Shown here: positions 1 to 6,468 of the stretch, piece after piece | Layout: the number at the start of each line of letters is the position of its first letter | Numbering within the stretch: the stretch's first letter is position 1 | Source of the DNA: Acidobacteriota bacterium | GTDB taxonomy: Bacteria; Acidobacteriota; Vicinamibacteria; Vicinamibacterales; UBA2999 | Assembly (NCBI GenBank): GCA_013813075.1 | Contig: JACCSI010000307.1 | Span: forward strand, 1 to 8,346 | DNA: 8,346 bases | Reading direction: 5' to 3' | Notes under the pieces: model-generated | Told to the model about the DNA's origin: nothing | Seen by the model: the letters and a program-made list of their open reading frames with translations, nothing else | Database searches by the model: none | Translations under genes and position numbers: made by a program

Positions 1-14
1 GCGCGATGCGGCGC

Positions 15-66
15 CGTGAGCCATCCACTTGCAAATGAAATTTTCGTGAGCTAATATTTCTCGTGA
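15..66 (+). repeat. CGTGA repeats over the TA promoter, possible operator
   Basis: CGTGAGC occurs at 15-21 and again at 45-51, and CGTGA at 62-66. The second copy lies in the spacer between the -35 and -10 elements and the third covers the expected transcription start. Antitoxins of this class usually repress their own promoter, so the repeats are candidate binding sites. The motif is short and its spacing is uneven (30 and 17 bases), so chance occurrence is possible. Confidence 0.25.
29..57 (+). promoter_or_regulatory. sigma70-like promoter of the toxin-antitoxin pair
   Basis: A -35-like TTGCAA at 29-34 is followed by exactly 17 bases and a -10-like TAATAT at 52-57, in the only AT-rich patch of the region. 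Initiation would fall at about 63-65, three to five bases before the antitoxin ATG at 68, so the mRNA would be leaderless or almost so. No convincing Shine-Dalgarno sequence precedes that ATG, which fits. The element is called from sequence alone. Confidence 0.5.
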
Positions 67-67
67 A

Positions 68-448
68 ATGCCGCGCCCCATCGCGTCCCAGCCCGTGCCC
101 GCGGAAGGCGCCGTCGTCACCAAAGCCGTGCTGCGGGCGGCCGCCCGGCTCGGACTTCCCAACAAGACCCTGTCGCGCGTTCTCGGCGTCTCCGAGGCCA
201 GCGTCTCGCGCATGGGTTCGGGCACCTACATCCTGTCACCAGACGACAAGCCCTTCGAGATCGCCATCCTGTTTTTGAGGCTCTTCCGCTCGCTCGACGC
301 CATCGTCGCCGGCGACGAAGCTGCCGCCCAAGCGTGGCTTCGGCACGACAATGTCACGCTGGATGGAACACCGGGGGCTTTAATTCAGTCACTGCCTGGT
401 CTGGTCGCTGTCGTTGGCTATCTCGACGCCCGTCGTGCGCTCGTCTAG
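68..448 (+). CDS. MbcA/ParS/Xre-type antitoxin of a RES toxin
   Basis: This 126-residue protein is the likely antitoxin of a type II toxin-antitoxin module. It would bind and neutralise the RES toxin encoded next and repress the shared promoter. Residues about 23-50 form a helix-turn-helix of the Xre-like kind (AAARLGLPNKTLSRVLGVS, then SVSRM). Residues about 84-122 resemble the C-terminal toxin-binding domain (DUF2384/MbcA-ParS family): a Trp at 90, an Asn at 95, then a Gly-Thr-Pro turn at 100-102 and a helix ending in LDARR. The length is normal for the family. The ATG at 68 is the first in-frame start after a promoter-like element, although no clear ribosome binding site is seen. The 3' end overlaps the toxin start, the antitoxin-first coupled layout expected for this class. 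Family assignment is from motif recognition, not a database search. Confidence 0.82.
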   Translation: MPRPIASQPVPAEGAVVTKAVLRAAARLGLPNKTLSRVLGVSEASVSRMGSGTYILSPDDKPFEIAILFLRLFRSLDAIVAGDEAAAQAWLRHDNVTLDGTPGALIQSLPGLVAVVGYLDARRALV

Positions 449-1175
449 CGCGGGCGAACTTGCCGGGCGCTGCTGGCGCGTGGTGGAAGCGCAGCATGTC
501 ATCTCGACTCTGAAGCTCGTTGATACCCTCGCTGAACAGGCGCTCCTCGAGCAACTGCTCGACGCGAGCAAACCGCCAGTGCCGCCCGACTGCAGGCACC
601 TGCATTATCTGTTGTCCACGCCGTTCCGCTACGGTGCTCCTTATCCGCGTGGCTCGCGCTTTCGGCGTCCGGGCTTGACCGCCGGGGTGTTCTACGCGTC
701 GCAGAAACCGGCCACCGCGATGGCGGAGCTCGCCTTCCACCGCCTGCTGTTCTTCGCGGAGTCACCGCAGACAGCGTGGCCCGTCAATGCCGGCGAGCAC
801 ACGGCGTTCGCCGCGCGCTTCCGCACGGCTGCCGGACTGGATCTCACGACTGCAGGCCTCGACGGTCCCAGCGCACAGTGGTCGCATCTTACGGACTACA
901 CCCCTGGACAGCAACTGGCGGAGACGGCGCGCGCGGTCGGAATGGCGGCGATTCGCTACAAATCCGTTCGCGATCCGCAGGGCGGTGTGAACATTGCCCT
1001 ACTGGTGTGTGCGGCGTTCACCTCGCGGTCGCCCCTTGAGCGGCACACCTGGCGCCTGCATCTAGGGACGACTGGCGCTCGGGCGATCTGCGACGACCCA
1101 CCGCTTCGTCTCGAGTTCGATCGTTCTGTGTTTGCCGCCGACCCACGCATTGACGCGCTGCGATGGGACCGATGA
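414..1175 (+). CDS. RES-domain toxin (predicted NAD+ phosphorylase/hydrolase)
   Basis: This is a predicted toxin of the RES family, whose studied members (MbcT of Mycobacterium, ParT) stop growth by degrading or consuming NAD+. From the TTG at 414 it has 253 residues. The conserved pattern is visible: Arg22 (CWRVVEAQ), then HYLLSTPFRYG at 64-74 and SRFRRPG at 81-87, Tyr94 in VFYAS, Glu105 in MAELAFHR, and Ser184 in RYKSVRDPQGG. Arg, Glu and Ser are the residues that name the family, and all are kept, so it looks active. The PFRY...SRF form matches the longer RES subgroup of roughly 220-260 residues. The start is uncertain: TTG at 414 overlaps the antitoxin by 35 nt, and an in-frame GTG at 435 would overlap by 14 nt. 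Neither has a good ribosome binding site, so translational coupling to the antitoxin is likely. The gene converges on the minus-strand operon 105 bases downstream. Confidence 0.85.
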   Translation: MAISTPVVRSSSAGELAGRCWRVVEAQHVISTLKLVDTLAEQALLEQLLDASKPPVPPDCRHLHYLLSTPFRYGAPYPRGSRFRRPGLTAGVFYASQKPATAMAELAFHRLLFFAESPQTAWPVNAGEHTAFAARFRTAAGLDLTTAGLDGPSAQWSHLTDYTPGQQLAETARAVGMAAIRYKSVRDPQGGVNIALLVCAAFTSRSPLERHTWRLHLGTTGARAICDDPPLRLEFDRSVFAADPRIDALRWDR

Positions 1176-1191
1176 TCGAGAGTGCGCTCGA
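1176..1191. terminator. weak hairpin after the toxin gene, possible terminator
   Basis: Immediately after the toxin stop, TCGAG (1176-1180) can pair with CTCGA (1187-1191) around a six-base loop. A pyrimidine-rich stretch follows at about 1198-1229, with mixed T and C rather than a clean T run. The stem is only five base pairs, so this is a weak candidate. Nothing stronger is visible in the rest of the 105-base convergent gap (1176-1280), and the pyrimidine tract has no other obvious meaning. Confidence 0.2.
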
Positions 1192-1280
1192 GCAGACTCG
1201 CTTTCCTCTTCGTTTCCCTTCACTTCCCACGCTGATCGCCTTCTCGGAGGCTGCGCACCCTTTGCCGACGGTTGATCCCA

Positions 1281-2135
1281 CTAGAGCGTGATGCCGAAGC
1301 GCCGCGCCAGGATCAGCGCAGTCGCAACTGACAACAGCGCGTACACCATCATCCAGTGCACGCGCCATCCGAGCACATCAAGGCCCGGCTCGGTATACGG
1401 CACGAAGATCGCGGCAATGGGACCACCCGCGGGCAGCGGGGCCTCGGATGGATACAGCAATTGGTTCAGCAGCCCGGGCGACACACGACCGGGCGAGCGA
1501 CGAGCCAGCCTGTTAGACACGCGCAGAGTCTTGGTGGCCGCACTGCCACCGATTCGAACCGTGAGCGTGTGGTCGCCCTCGGCGTCCGGAACGCTGCGCC
1601 ACAGCACCTCGTTCAATGCCACCAACCGCACTGGGCCGGTTTCCACGCGTATCCCCGGCGGCGCTACGATCACCACGTCGGGCGGCGCACTGCCGGATGC
1701 TGCAGATGACCGGAGCTCGACCCTGATGAGGGCCGGCTTCCCGACCTCGAGTCCCGCGTAGCCGTATACGGCGTGCAGGTGAGCGACGAGCAGCGTCAAC
1801 GGTACCGCCATCCACGCCAGCGGCACCAGCGACAGCCGGAGGTATGTGGCGTTGTGACGCAGAGCGTCGCCGAGCGCCCGCAGGACCGCCCGAAGGTCGT
1901 CGTTGAACAAACGGATTTCGAAGAGGGCCGCGTGAATACCGCGCTTGGTCTGGACCAGACGTTTCTGGTCGGAAGTCCAGGCCACGACCGGCAACGTCGC
2001 CGCCGCGGTGGCAAGCGCCACGACCAGCAGGCTGACGATCGGAGGTAGTCCCAGAAGTGGACCGAGGACGAGATCGACGAGCACGGTCAGCGCGTCGTTC
2101 ACCCACGCGAGGACGCGCTCAGGAAATGTAGCCAA
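1281..2135 (-). CDS. three-TM membrane protein, possible Oxa1/EMC3 (DUF106)-like fold with an exported beta domain
   Basis: I do not recognise a named gene. The 284-residue product has a hydrophobic start, a membrane segment at about 32-53, a strongly charged helical stretch at 54-100 (KRLVQTKRGIHAALFEIRLF and onward), a second membrane segment at 101-119, a polar beta-rich region at 120-258 and a last membrane segment at 259-276 with a short basic tail. By the positive-inside rule the charged stretch is cytoplasmic and the beta region extracytoplasmic, with the N-terminus outside. That order (outside N-terminus, TM, cytoplasmic helical hairpin, TM, TM) resembles archaeal DUF106 and EMC3 proteins of the Oxa1 superfamily. 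The large domain between TM2 and TM3 would be an addition. A role in insertion or organisation of membrane proteins is inference only. The TTG start at 2135 overlaps the preceding gene by 17 nt; a GTG at 2102 is an alternative. It is the last gene of the four-gene operon. Confidence 0.7.
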   Translation of the reverse strand: MATFPERVLAWVNDALTVLVDLVLGPLLGLPPIVSLLVVALATAAATLPVVAWTSDQKRLVQTKRGIHAALFEIRLFNDDLRAVLRALGDALRHNATYLRLSLVPLAWMAVPLTLLVAHLHAVYGYAGLEVGKPALIRVELRSSAASGSAPPDVVIVAPPGIRVETGPVRLVALNEVLWRSVPDAEGDHTLTVRIGGSAATKTLRVSNRLARRSPGRVSPGLLNQLLYPSEAPLPAGGPIAAIFVPYTEPGLDVLGWRVHWMMVYALLSVATALILARRFGITL

Positions 2136-2310
2136 GCCCCTTCAGCTTCTTCTTGATGTCCTCCTCGGAGTCGGAGTCGTCGATCTTTGCCAACTCTTTT
2201 TCGAGCACGTGGGTCACGAATTCGCTGACCGAAGAGTAGCCGGCAAGGTCGGCATAGCGCTTCGCGCGCGACAGAAGCACCTTGTCCAGTTTGATGCGCG
2301 GTCCAAACAT
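2119..2310 (-). CDS. small ribbon-helix-helix (CopG/Arc-like) protein
   Basis: A 63-residue protein. Residues 5-12 (RIKLDKVL) fit the beta strand of a ribbon-helix-helix, followed by helix 1 (SRAKRYADLAG, 14-24), the turn YSSVSE and helix 2 (FVTHVLEKEL, 31-40). RHH proteins dimerise and usually bind DNA through the strand, so a regulator of this operon is the simplest guess. After the fold comes an acidic linker (DDSDSEED) and a basic tail ending in LKGLGYIS, not part of a minimal RHH. The frame stays open upstream to 2400, but that extension lies inside the phosphodiesterase gene and reads as shadow sequence. The ATG at 2310 begins one base after the phosphodiesterase stop (TGA-C-ATG), which argues for coupled translation and for this start. 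A non-DNA-binding adaptor role cannot be excluded. Confidence 0.78.
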   Translation of the reverse strand: MFGPRIKLDKVLLSRAKRYADLAGYSSVSEFVTHVLEKELAKIDDSDSEEDIKKKLKGLGYIS

Positions 2311-2311
2311 G

Positions 2312-4282
2312 TCAGTGTTTCTCACTTGCGCGTGTCTTACTTGCGCGCGGGAAATCGCCGATACCGAAGTCCGCGAGAATCGCCGCGGCCAGGCTTCCAA
2401 TTGTCGGCGCAGGCCGACGCAGGGGACGGCTGGTGAGCAGGATGCCTGGCACCGCCTCGTGATCCATGCAGTGGTCGCCGCTCCAGTGACTGGTGTTGTC
2501 GACGATGGTCTCGCGAGGCAGACCGCCTAGCGCCGACTCGTCCGACCCGCGCGTGCCCTTGGCATAGCCGACGATTAAATCGGGCGCGAGATCCTCGTTG
2601 CCCGTCAACTGGTAGACCTGCTCGCGGGGATAGGCCTTGGTAATCGCGGCGGTTGCGGTTTGCGAATCAATGGTCGCGAGCAGCTTGTCGGCGATCTCCT
2701 TCACCAGTCCCTCGCGCGCCGCCGGCTCGACGACGCCGTCGCGCTCGCGTCCCTTCACGTTCACATAGAGGCCATTGAGCCCAAGTCCATACGCGCGGGT
2801 GCGCGACCAGTCCACATTGGCAAAGAACCCCGGATCGTCGAGGCGATTCGGATCGCGCAACGTCAGGTAGCCGTTGTCGCGCAGCCAGCTATTCAGATGA
2901 AACGCCCGCCGCCACGAGGTGAAGCCGTGGTCGGACATCACCACCAGCAAATCATTGGGTCCGAGTCTTGCGAGCGTGTCGGTAACGACCGCATCGAGAC
3001 CGCGGTAAAGCTCTTCAACGACCTGTGCGTTGGGCGCATCGGTCGTTGCGTTGTAGGCGGGGTGGCCGCGATCGCGTGGTCGCCACATCATGTGCGACAC
3101 CTGATCGACGTTGCCAAAGTAGTAAAAGAGGAGGCCGCTGGCGAAGTTGTCGAGCACGTACCCGTATTGGCGGCGGTTCTCGTCGCCGGCAATGCGTGCC
3201 TGGGCCAGGAATTCCGCATCGGTCAGCACACCCGTTTTCAATCCTTTGGTGTCCTCCGGCATCCCTTGTGTGTAAAAGCGGCCGGTCGCGTCGGCGAGCT
3301 CAGCGGCGTAGCTCGCGGGATGCGACACCGGCATGGCCGGTTCCAGAGGATCGATATTGAGCGGGCTGGCGTACAGCTCGAAGAACGGATCGAGCCCTTT
3401 GAGGAAGAAGCGAATCTCGCCCCTGAGCGATTGCGTCGGCGCCAGCGGAAAGCTGACCGGCACCCAATCGGTCCATTCACCGACTGCCAGCAGCCGCTCT
3501 TCCCCGCCCACCACGAGCTTGACGTGGGTGTTTTCGGCACTCACGTAGACGCTGAGATCGGCGCGCACCTTTTCCGGCGTTCGCAGAAACGGGTTGTCGG
3601 GTCCGTCAAGCGTTGCGCGAACCACACCCTCCCGCACCCTCACGCGCTGGACGACGCCGCCGGATAGTGCCTGGTCGGCAAAGGCATAGGGCTCGGAGGT
3701 GTAAAACGCAAACGTGCCATACGTGCCCAGCAAATCGGGCGTGCCCATGCCGCTCAGCTCGCGGGTGGCGGTGCCAGATGGCGGGAAGTTGGCGGGCATG
3801 CGGATGATGGTGGTGGGGACGCCGCGCTCTTCGAGCACCTCCCAGAACGGTTGACCGCGCCGGAGCAACTCTACACGCGCACCCGAGAGCGGAAGCTGCC
3901 ACCGGCCGACGCCGATGGTGCGCTCCGCGCCTTCGGTGCGCGTCGTGGATAGATAGGGCAGCATCGTCTTTGGATCGCGATGCACAAAATCGAAGATGCC
4001 GTGCCCGCCGGGGTCGAGTCCCGTGATGAAGGTGGACCACGCGACCGGGCTCTGTGGCGGAATCGTGGTGCCGAGCTTCGCGAACCCACCCGATGCGGCC
4101 AGGCGGGCCAGCCCTGGCAGGCGGCCGCTGTCGATCATTTCCCGGGTGAGGTCGTAATCCAGGCCGTCGAAGCCCAGGACGATGACCTTGTGGCCATCAG
4201 GTAGGTGTCTGTCGCAAGCCGTCCCAACCAACGCCACAGCAAGAACCAGTGCCAGTGTTCGGCCGACCCCGGTGGTGCTCAT
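2312..4282 (-). CDS. lipoprotein type I phosphodiesterase, alkaline phosphatase superfamily
   Basis: This 656-residue exported hydrolase belongs to the type I phosphodiesterase/nucleotide pyrophosphatase family (PF01663-like). The N-terminus is a lipoprotein signal: hydrophobic 9-20, then VGTAC with Cys23 as lipidation site. The two-metal site is complete: Asp39 (GFDGLD), Ser78 as the probable nucleophile (QSPVAWSTFITG), Asp393 and His397 (VDQVSH), Asp451-His452 (MSDHGF) and His604 (SGDHC). A beta-rich insert at about 210-310 separates the two halves of the catalytic fold. The family cleaves or transfers phosphoesters; the substrate here is unknown. It is a paralogue of the gene just upstream, sharing LDGPDN, the INIDP/LNIDP block, SHPxxYA and SGDHC. 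The ATG at 4282 overlaps the upstream stop as ATGA and has AGGG five bases before it (4288-4291). The C-terminal ~30 residues are polar and poorly conserved. Confidence 0.88.
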   Translation of the reverse strand: MSTTGVGRTLALVLAVALVGTACDRHLPDGHKVIVLGFDGLDYDLTREMIDSGRLPGLARLAASGGFAKLGTTIPPQSPVAWSTFITGLDPGGHGIFDFVHRDPKTMLPYLSTTRTEGAERTIGVGRWQLPLSGARVELLRRGQPFWEVLEERGVPTTIIRMPANFPPSGTATRELSGMGTPDLLGTYGTFAFYTSEPYAFADQALSGGVVQRVRVREGVVRATLDGPDNPFLRTPEKVRADLSVYVSAENTHVKLVVGGEERLLAVGEWTDWVPVSFPLAPTQSLRGEIRFFLKGLDPFFELYASPLNIDPLEPAMPVSHPASYAAELADATGRFYTQGMPEDTKGLKTGVLTDAEFLAQARIAGDENRRQYGYVLDNFASGLLFYYFGNVDQVSHMMWRPRDRGHPAYNATTDAPNAQVVEELYRGLDAVVTDTLARLGPNDLLVVMSDHGFTSWRRAFHLNSWLRDNGYLTLRDPNRLDDPGFFANVDWSRTRAYGLGLNGLYVNVKGRERDGVVEPAAREGLVKEIADKLLATIDSQTATAAITKAYPREQVYQLTGNEDLAPDLIVGYAKGTRGSDESALGGLPRETIVDNTSHWSGDHCMDHEAVPGILLTSRPLRRPAPTIGSLAAAILADFGIGDFPRASKTRASEKH

Positions 4283-6420
4283 GCCAGCCCTGCTAGTGGG
4301 CGGCCGTCCATGTACGACGGTGGTTCGATGCCGAACAGACGGAGCGCCGTGGGGGCGATGTCGATGAGCGAGGGCTCTTGCGTGTCGGTCTTGCGATTAC
4401 AGAAGAACACGCCAGGCACCAGCCGCGGATCGATGCAGTGGTCGCCGCTCCACGGCTTCAGGTTGTCCTCGAACACCGCGCCTGCCACCACACCGGTGGC
4501 GCAATCCCACGACGTTCGGTAGCCGGCGTTGTAGCCGATGATGAAGTCGGGCGCGTTCTCCAGGTAAGGGCCCGCATACAGGGTCGCGGTATCAAAGGCC
4601 TCGGTGATACCCACCGCCGACTGCTCCTCGTCGCGCAACCCGCGAAGCTTTCGCATGATCTCCGCCTTCAGTGTCGCCGCGCCGGCACCAGGCGCGACGA
4701 TGCCGTGCGCCTCGCGGCCTTGGAGATTGAGAAACAGCCCCGTGAGCCCGAGCGCATACGCCCGAGTGGCCGACCAGTCGACATCCCGGAGCCACTCGGA
4801 GGAGCCATCGGCGCCAGGTTTGAGCGCCAGGTAGCCTTCGCGCAGCAGCCACTGATTGAGGTTGACGCCTCTCCGGAACGAGCTGAACCCGTGATCGGAG
4901 ATGACCATCAAAACGTCGTCGTCGCCGAGCTGCTGCCTGACTCGACCCACGAGCGCGTCGTTACGACGATAGAGATCGCGAATGGCGTTGCGCTCGGGCG
5001 AGGTCGTGCGGCCGCGTCCAGCAGGGTGTGCCGGGTCGATGTCGCGCCAGAACATGTGCTGGATACGGTCCGTGGCGTCGAACACGCAGACGAGACTGCC
5101 GCGGCGCAACCGGTCCAGCGCGGCGAAGAACATGGCCTCGCGCTCGCTGTCGATGTCGTAGGTCTGCTGCAGAAACGTGGCGTCGTCGGTGACGCCTTCA
5201 TTGAGCGCCCAGGTGTCCTCCGCCAGCCCCAGCGTGGCGAAGGGCCCGATCTTCTTCTCCAGATAGGTGGCGTAGTAGGAGGGATGCGAAATCGGCATCG
5301 CCGGCGTGGCGGGATCGATGTTGATGGGCGACACATACAACGAGAAGTGCTCGCCCATCTCGGTCACGAGCAGGCGCGTGAGCCCCTTCACCGTCACGCC
5401 CGGCATCGCCGAAAATGTCAGCGGGATCCAGTTGCTCAGGATGCCAACCGCGAGCGTCACTGCCGTGTCGCCGATTGCAGCATCCGCCTGGCGTCCCTGG
5501 CGATCGATCCGCACGCGCAACGGCAGCGAAAGCGGCGGCGTGCCGTCGATGAAGACATTGTCGGGACCGTCCAGCGTGCTCTCGATGCGGTCACCGTCGA
5601 TCGACACGTGGCGACGCACCCCGCCCTCTTTGAACCCCTGGGCCGACGGCCGGGTGGTGTAGAGGAGGAAAGTGCCCTGCGTACCCAACAGATCGGGCAC
5701 GGACATCGCGCTCAGCTCGGCGCCGTAGAACCGATCTGGGGGGAAGGTGATCGGCACGCGCAGGACAGTGCTCCAAATACGATGTTCGCCGAGGATGGTC
5801 CAGAACGGCTTGGACTTGCGCAGCAGCCGCAGCTCCGGCCGGTGCAGCGGAATGCGAAAACGTCCGATTCGCAGGAATTTCTCGACCTTGCCGATGCGCG
5901 CTGACGACAGCCGGGGGAGGTAGGTGCGCCGGTCGCGATCGAGAAAATCGAAGATGTTGTGACGCGCCGGGTGCGAGCCGGTGCTGAACGACGACCAGGC
6001 GACCGGCGAGACCGCCGGAAACGTGGTCTTGAGCCGCCGGTAACTGCCGGCGGCGGCGAGCGCGCTGAAGTTGGGCAGGATGCCCTCGCGCATGAATTGA
6101 TCGGTGAGTGCCGGATCCTGGCCGTCGAGGCCCACCACGATGAGCCGCGCGATCGCCGCTTTCGGTGGCCTCGGGTGCATCAGGGCCAACCACAGCGCGC
6201 GGAAGGGCCACGCCACCACGGTGACGATCACCGCGAGCATCGTCGTGATCAACACGAACGCCGATGACATCAGGGCGAATCCCGCGCCGGGCCCGATGTA
6301 TGCTGAGGCCGGAGCGGTGCCGGTCAGCACGAGAAACGCCACCAGCGCAGCGACACGCCAGTGGCGGATGCCGTGGTCTGGACGCTGTGCGGATGTCCGG
6401 GAACGATGCAGCGCGGTCAT
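4279..6420 (-). CDS. membrane-anchored type I phosphodiesterase, alkaline phosphatase superfamily
   Basis: The first gene of the operon encodes a 713-residue exported phosphoesterase. A signal-like segment at 22-39 ends in ASA, a possible cleavage site, followed by YIGPGAG and a second membrane segment at about 47-70. The catalytic domain starts near 90 and should face outward if the first segment is cleaved, or be tethered through one or both segments. Metal and catalytic residues are all present: Asp99 (GLDGQD), Ser138 as probable nucleophile (VSPVAWSSFSTG), Asp451 and His455 (TDRIQH), Asp509-His510 (ISDHGF) and His661 (SGDHC). A beta-rich insert at about 264-370 separates the halves, as in the downstream paralogue. 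I chose the ATG at 6420 over a TTG at 6462 because a promoter-like sequence occupies 6434-6462 and the upstream residues look noncoding; a GTG at 6432 is also possible. The substrate is unknown. Confidence 0.87.
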   Translation of the reverse strand: MTALHRSRTSAQRPDHGIRHWRVAALVAFLVLTGTAPASAYIGPGAGFALMSSAFVLITTMLAVIVTVVAWPFRALWLALMHPRPPKAAIARLIVVGLDGQDPALTDQFMREGILPNFSALAAAGSYRRLKTTFPAVSPVAWSSFSTGSHPARHNIFDFLDRDRRTYLPRLSSARIGKVEKFLRIGRFRIPLHRPELRLLRKSKPFWTILGEHRIWSTVLRVPITFPPDRFYGAELSAMSVPDLLGTQGTFLLYTTRPSAQGFKEGGVRRHVSIDGDRIESTLDGPDNVFIDGTPPLSLPLRVRIDRQGRQADAAIGDTAVTLAVGILSNWIPLTFSAMPGVTVKGLTRLLVTEMGEHFSLYVSPINIDPATPAMPISHPSYYATYLEKKIGPFATLGLAEDTWALNEGVTDDATFLQQTYDIDSEREAMFFAALDRLRRGSLVCVFDATDRIQHMFWRDIDPAHPAGRGRTTSPERNAIRDLYRRNDALVGRVRQQLGDDDVLMVISDHGFSSFRRGVNLNQWLLREGYLALKPGADGSSEWLRDVDWSATRAYALGLTGLFLNLQGREAHGIVAPGAGAATLKAEIMRKLRGLRDEEQSAVGITEAFDTATLYAGPYLENAPDFIIGYNAGYRTSWDCATGVVAGAVFEDNLKPWSGDHCIDPRLVPGVFFCNRKTDTQEPSLIDIAPTALRLFGIEPPSYMDGRPLAGLA
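4288..4291 (-). promoter_or_regulatory. ribosome binding site of the lipoprotein phosphodiesterase
   Basis: AGGG on the minus strand, five bases upstream of the ATG at 4282, lies inside the 3' end of the upstream phosphodiesterase gene. Together with the ATGA overlap it fixes this start, which also gives an intact lipoprotein signal. Confidence 0.45.
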
Positions 6421-6433
6421 GAGATCGTCGTTC

Positions 6434-6462
6434 ACTCTAGGCGGGCCGCACGCGTTTGGCAA
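6434..6462 (-). promoter_or_regulatory. sigma70-like promoter of the phosphodiesterase operon
   Basis: On the minus strand TTGCCA (6462-6457) is followed by exactly 17 bases and TAGAGT (6439-6434). Transcription would start near 6427, about seven bases before the ATG at 6420. It sits in the 48-base gap between two divergent genes. No matching plus-strand promoter for the sulfotransferase is obvious in the same gap. Confidence 0.4.
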
Positions 6463-6468
6463 CGTCCG

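Noticed and set aside
2311..2400. N-terminal extension of the RHH protein to 2400
   Set aside because: It overlaps the end of the phosphodiesterase gene, is Arg/Ser-rich shadow sequence, and the ATG one base after the phosphodiesterase stop is a better start.
2660..3667. 335-codon open frame on the plus strand
   Set aside because: Antisense to the lipoprotein phosphodiesterase, whose catalytic motifs are continuous over this range; the plus-strand translation has no recognisable domain.
4378..5904. 508-codon open frame on the plus strand
   Set aside because: It is fully antisense to the first phosphodiesterase, has Arg/His-rich low-complexity composition, and shows no family motif. Long shadow frames are common in GC-rich genes.
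6421..6462. TTG start at 6462 for the first phosphodiesterase
   Set aside because: It would place coding sequence over the best promoter-like element and leave only six bases to the divergent gene; the ATG at 6420 precedes a normal signal region.
6361..6468. Upstream extension of the sulfotransferase
   Set aside because: These codons are antisense to the phosphodiesterase N-terminus and do not resemble sulfotransferases; similarity starts at the ATG at 6469.
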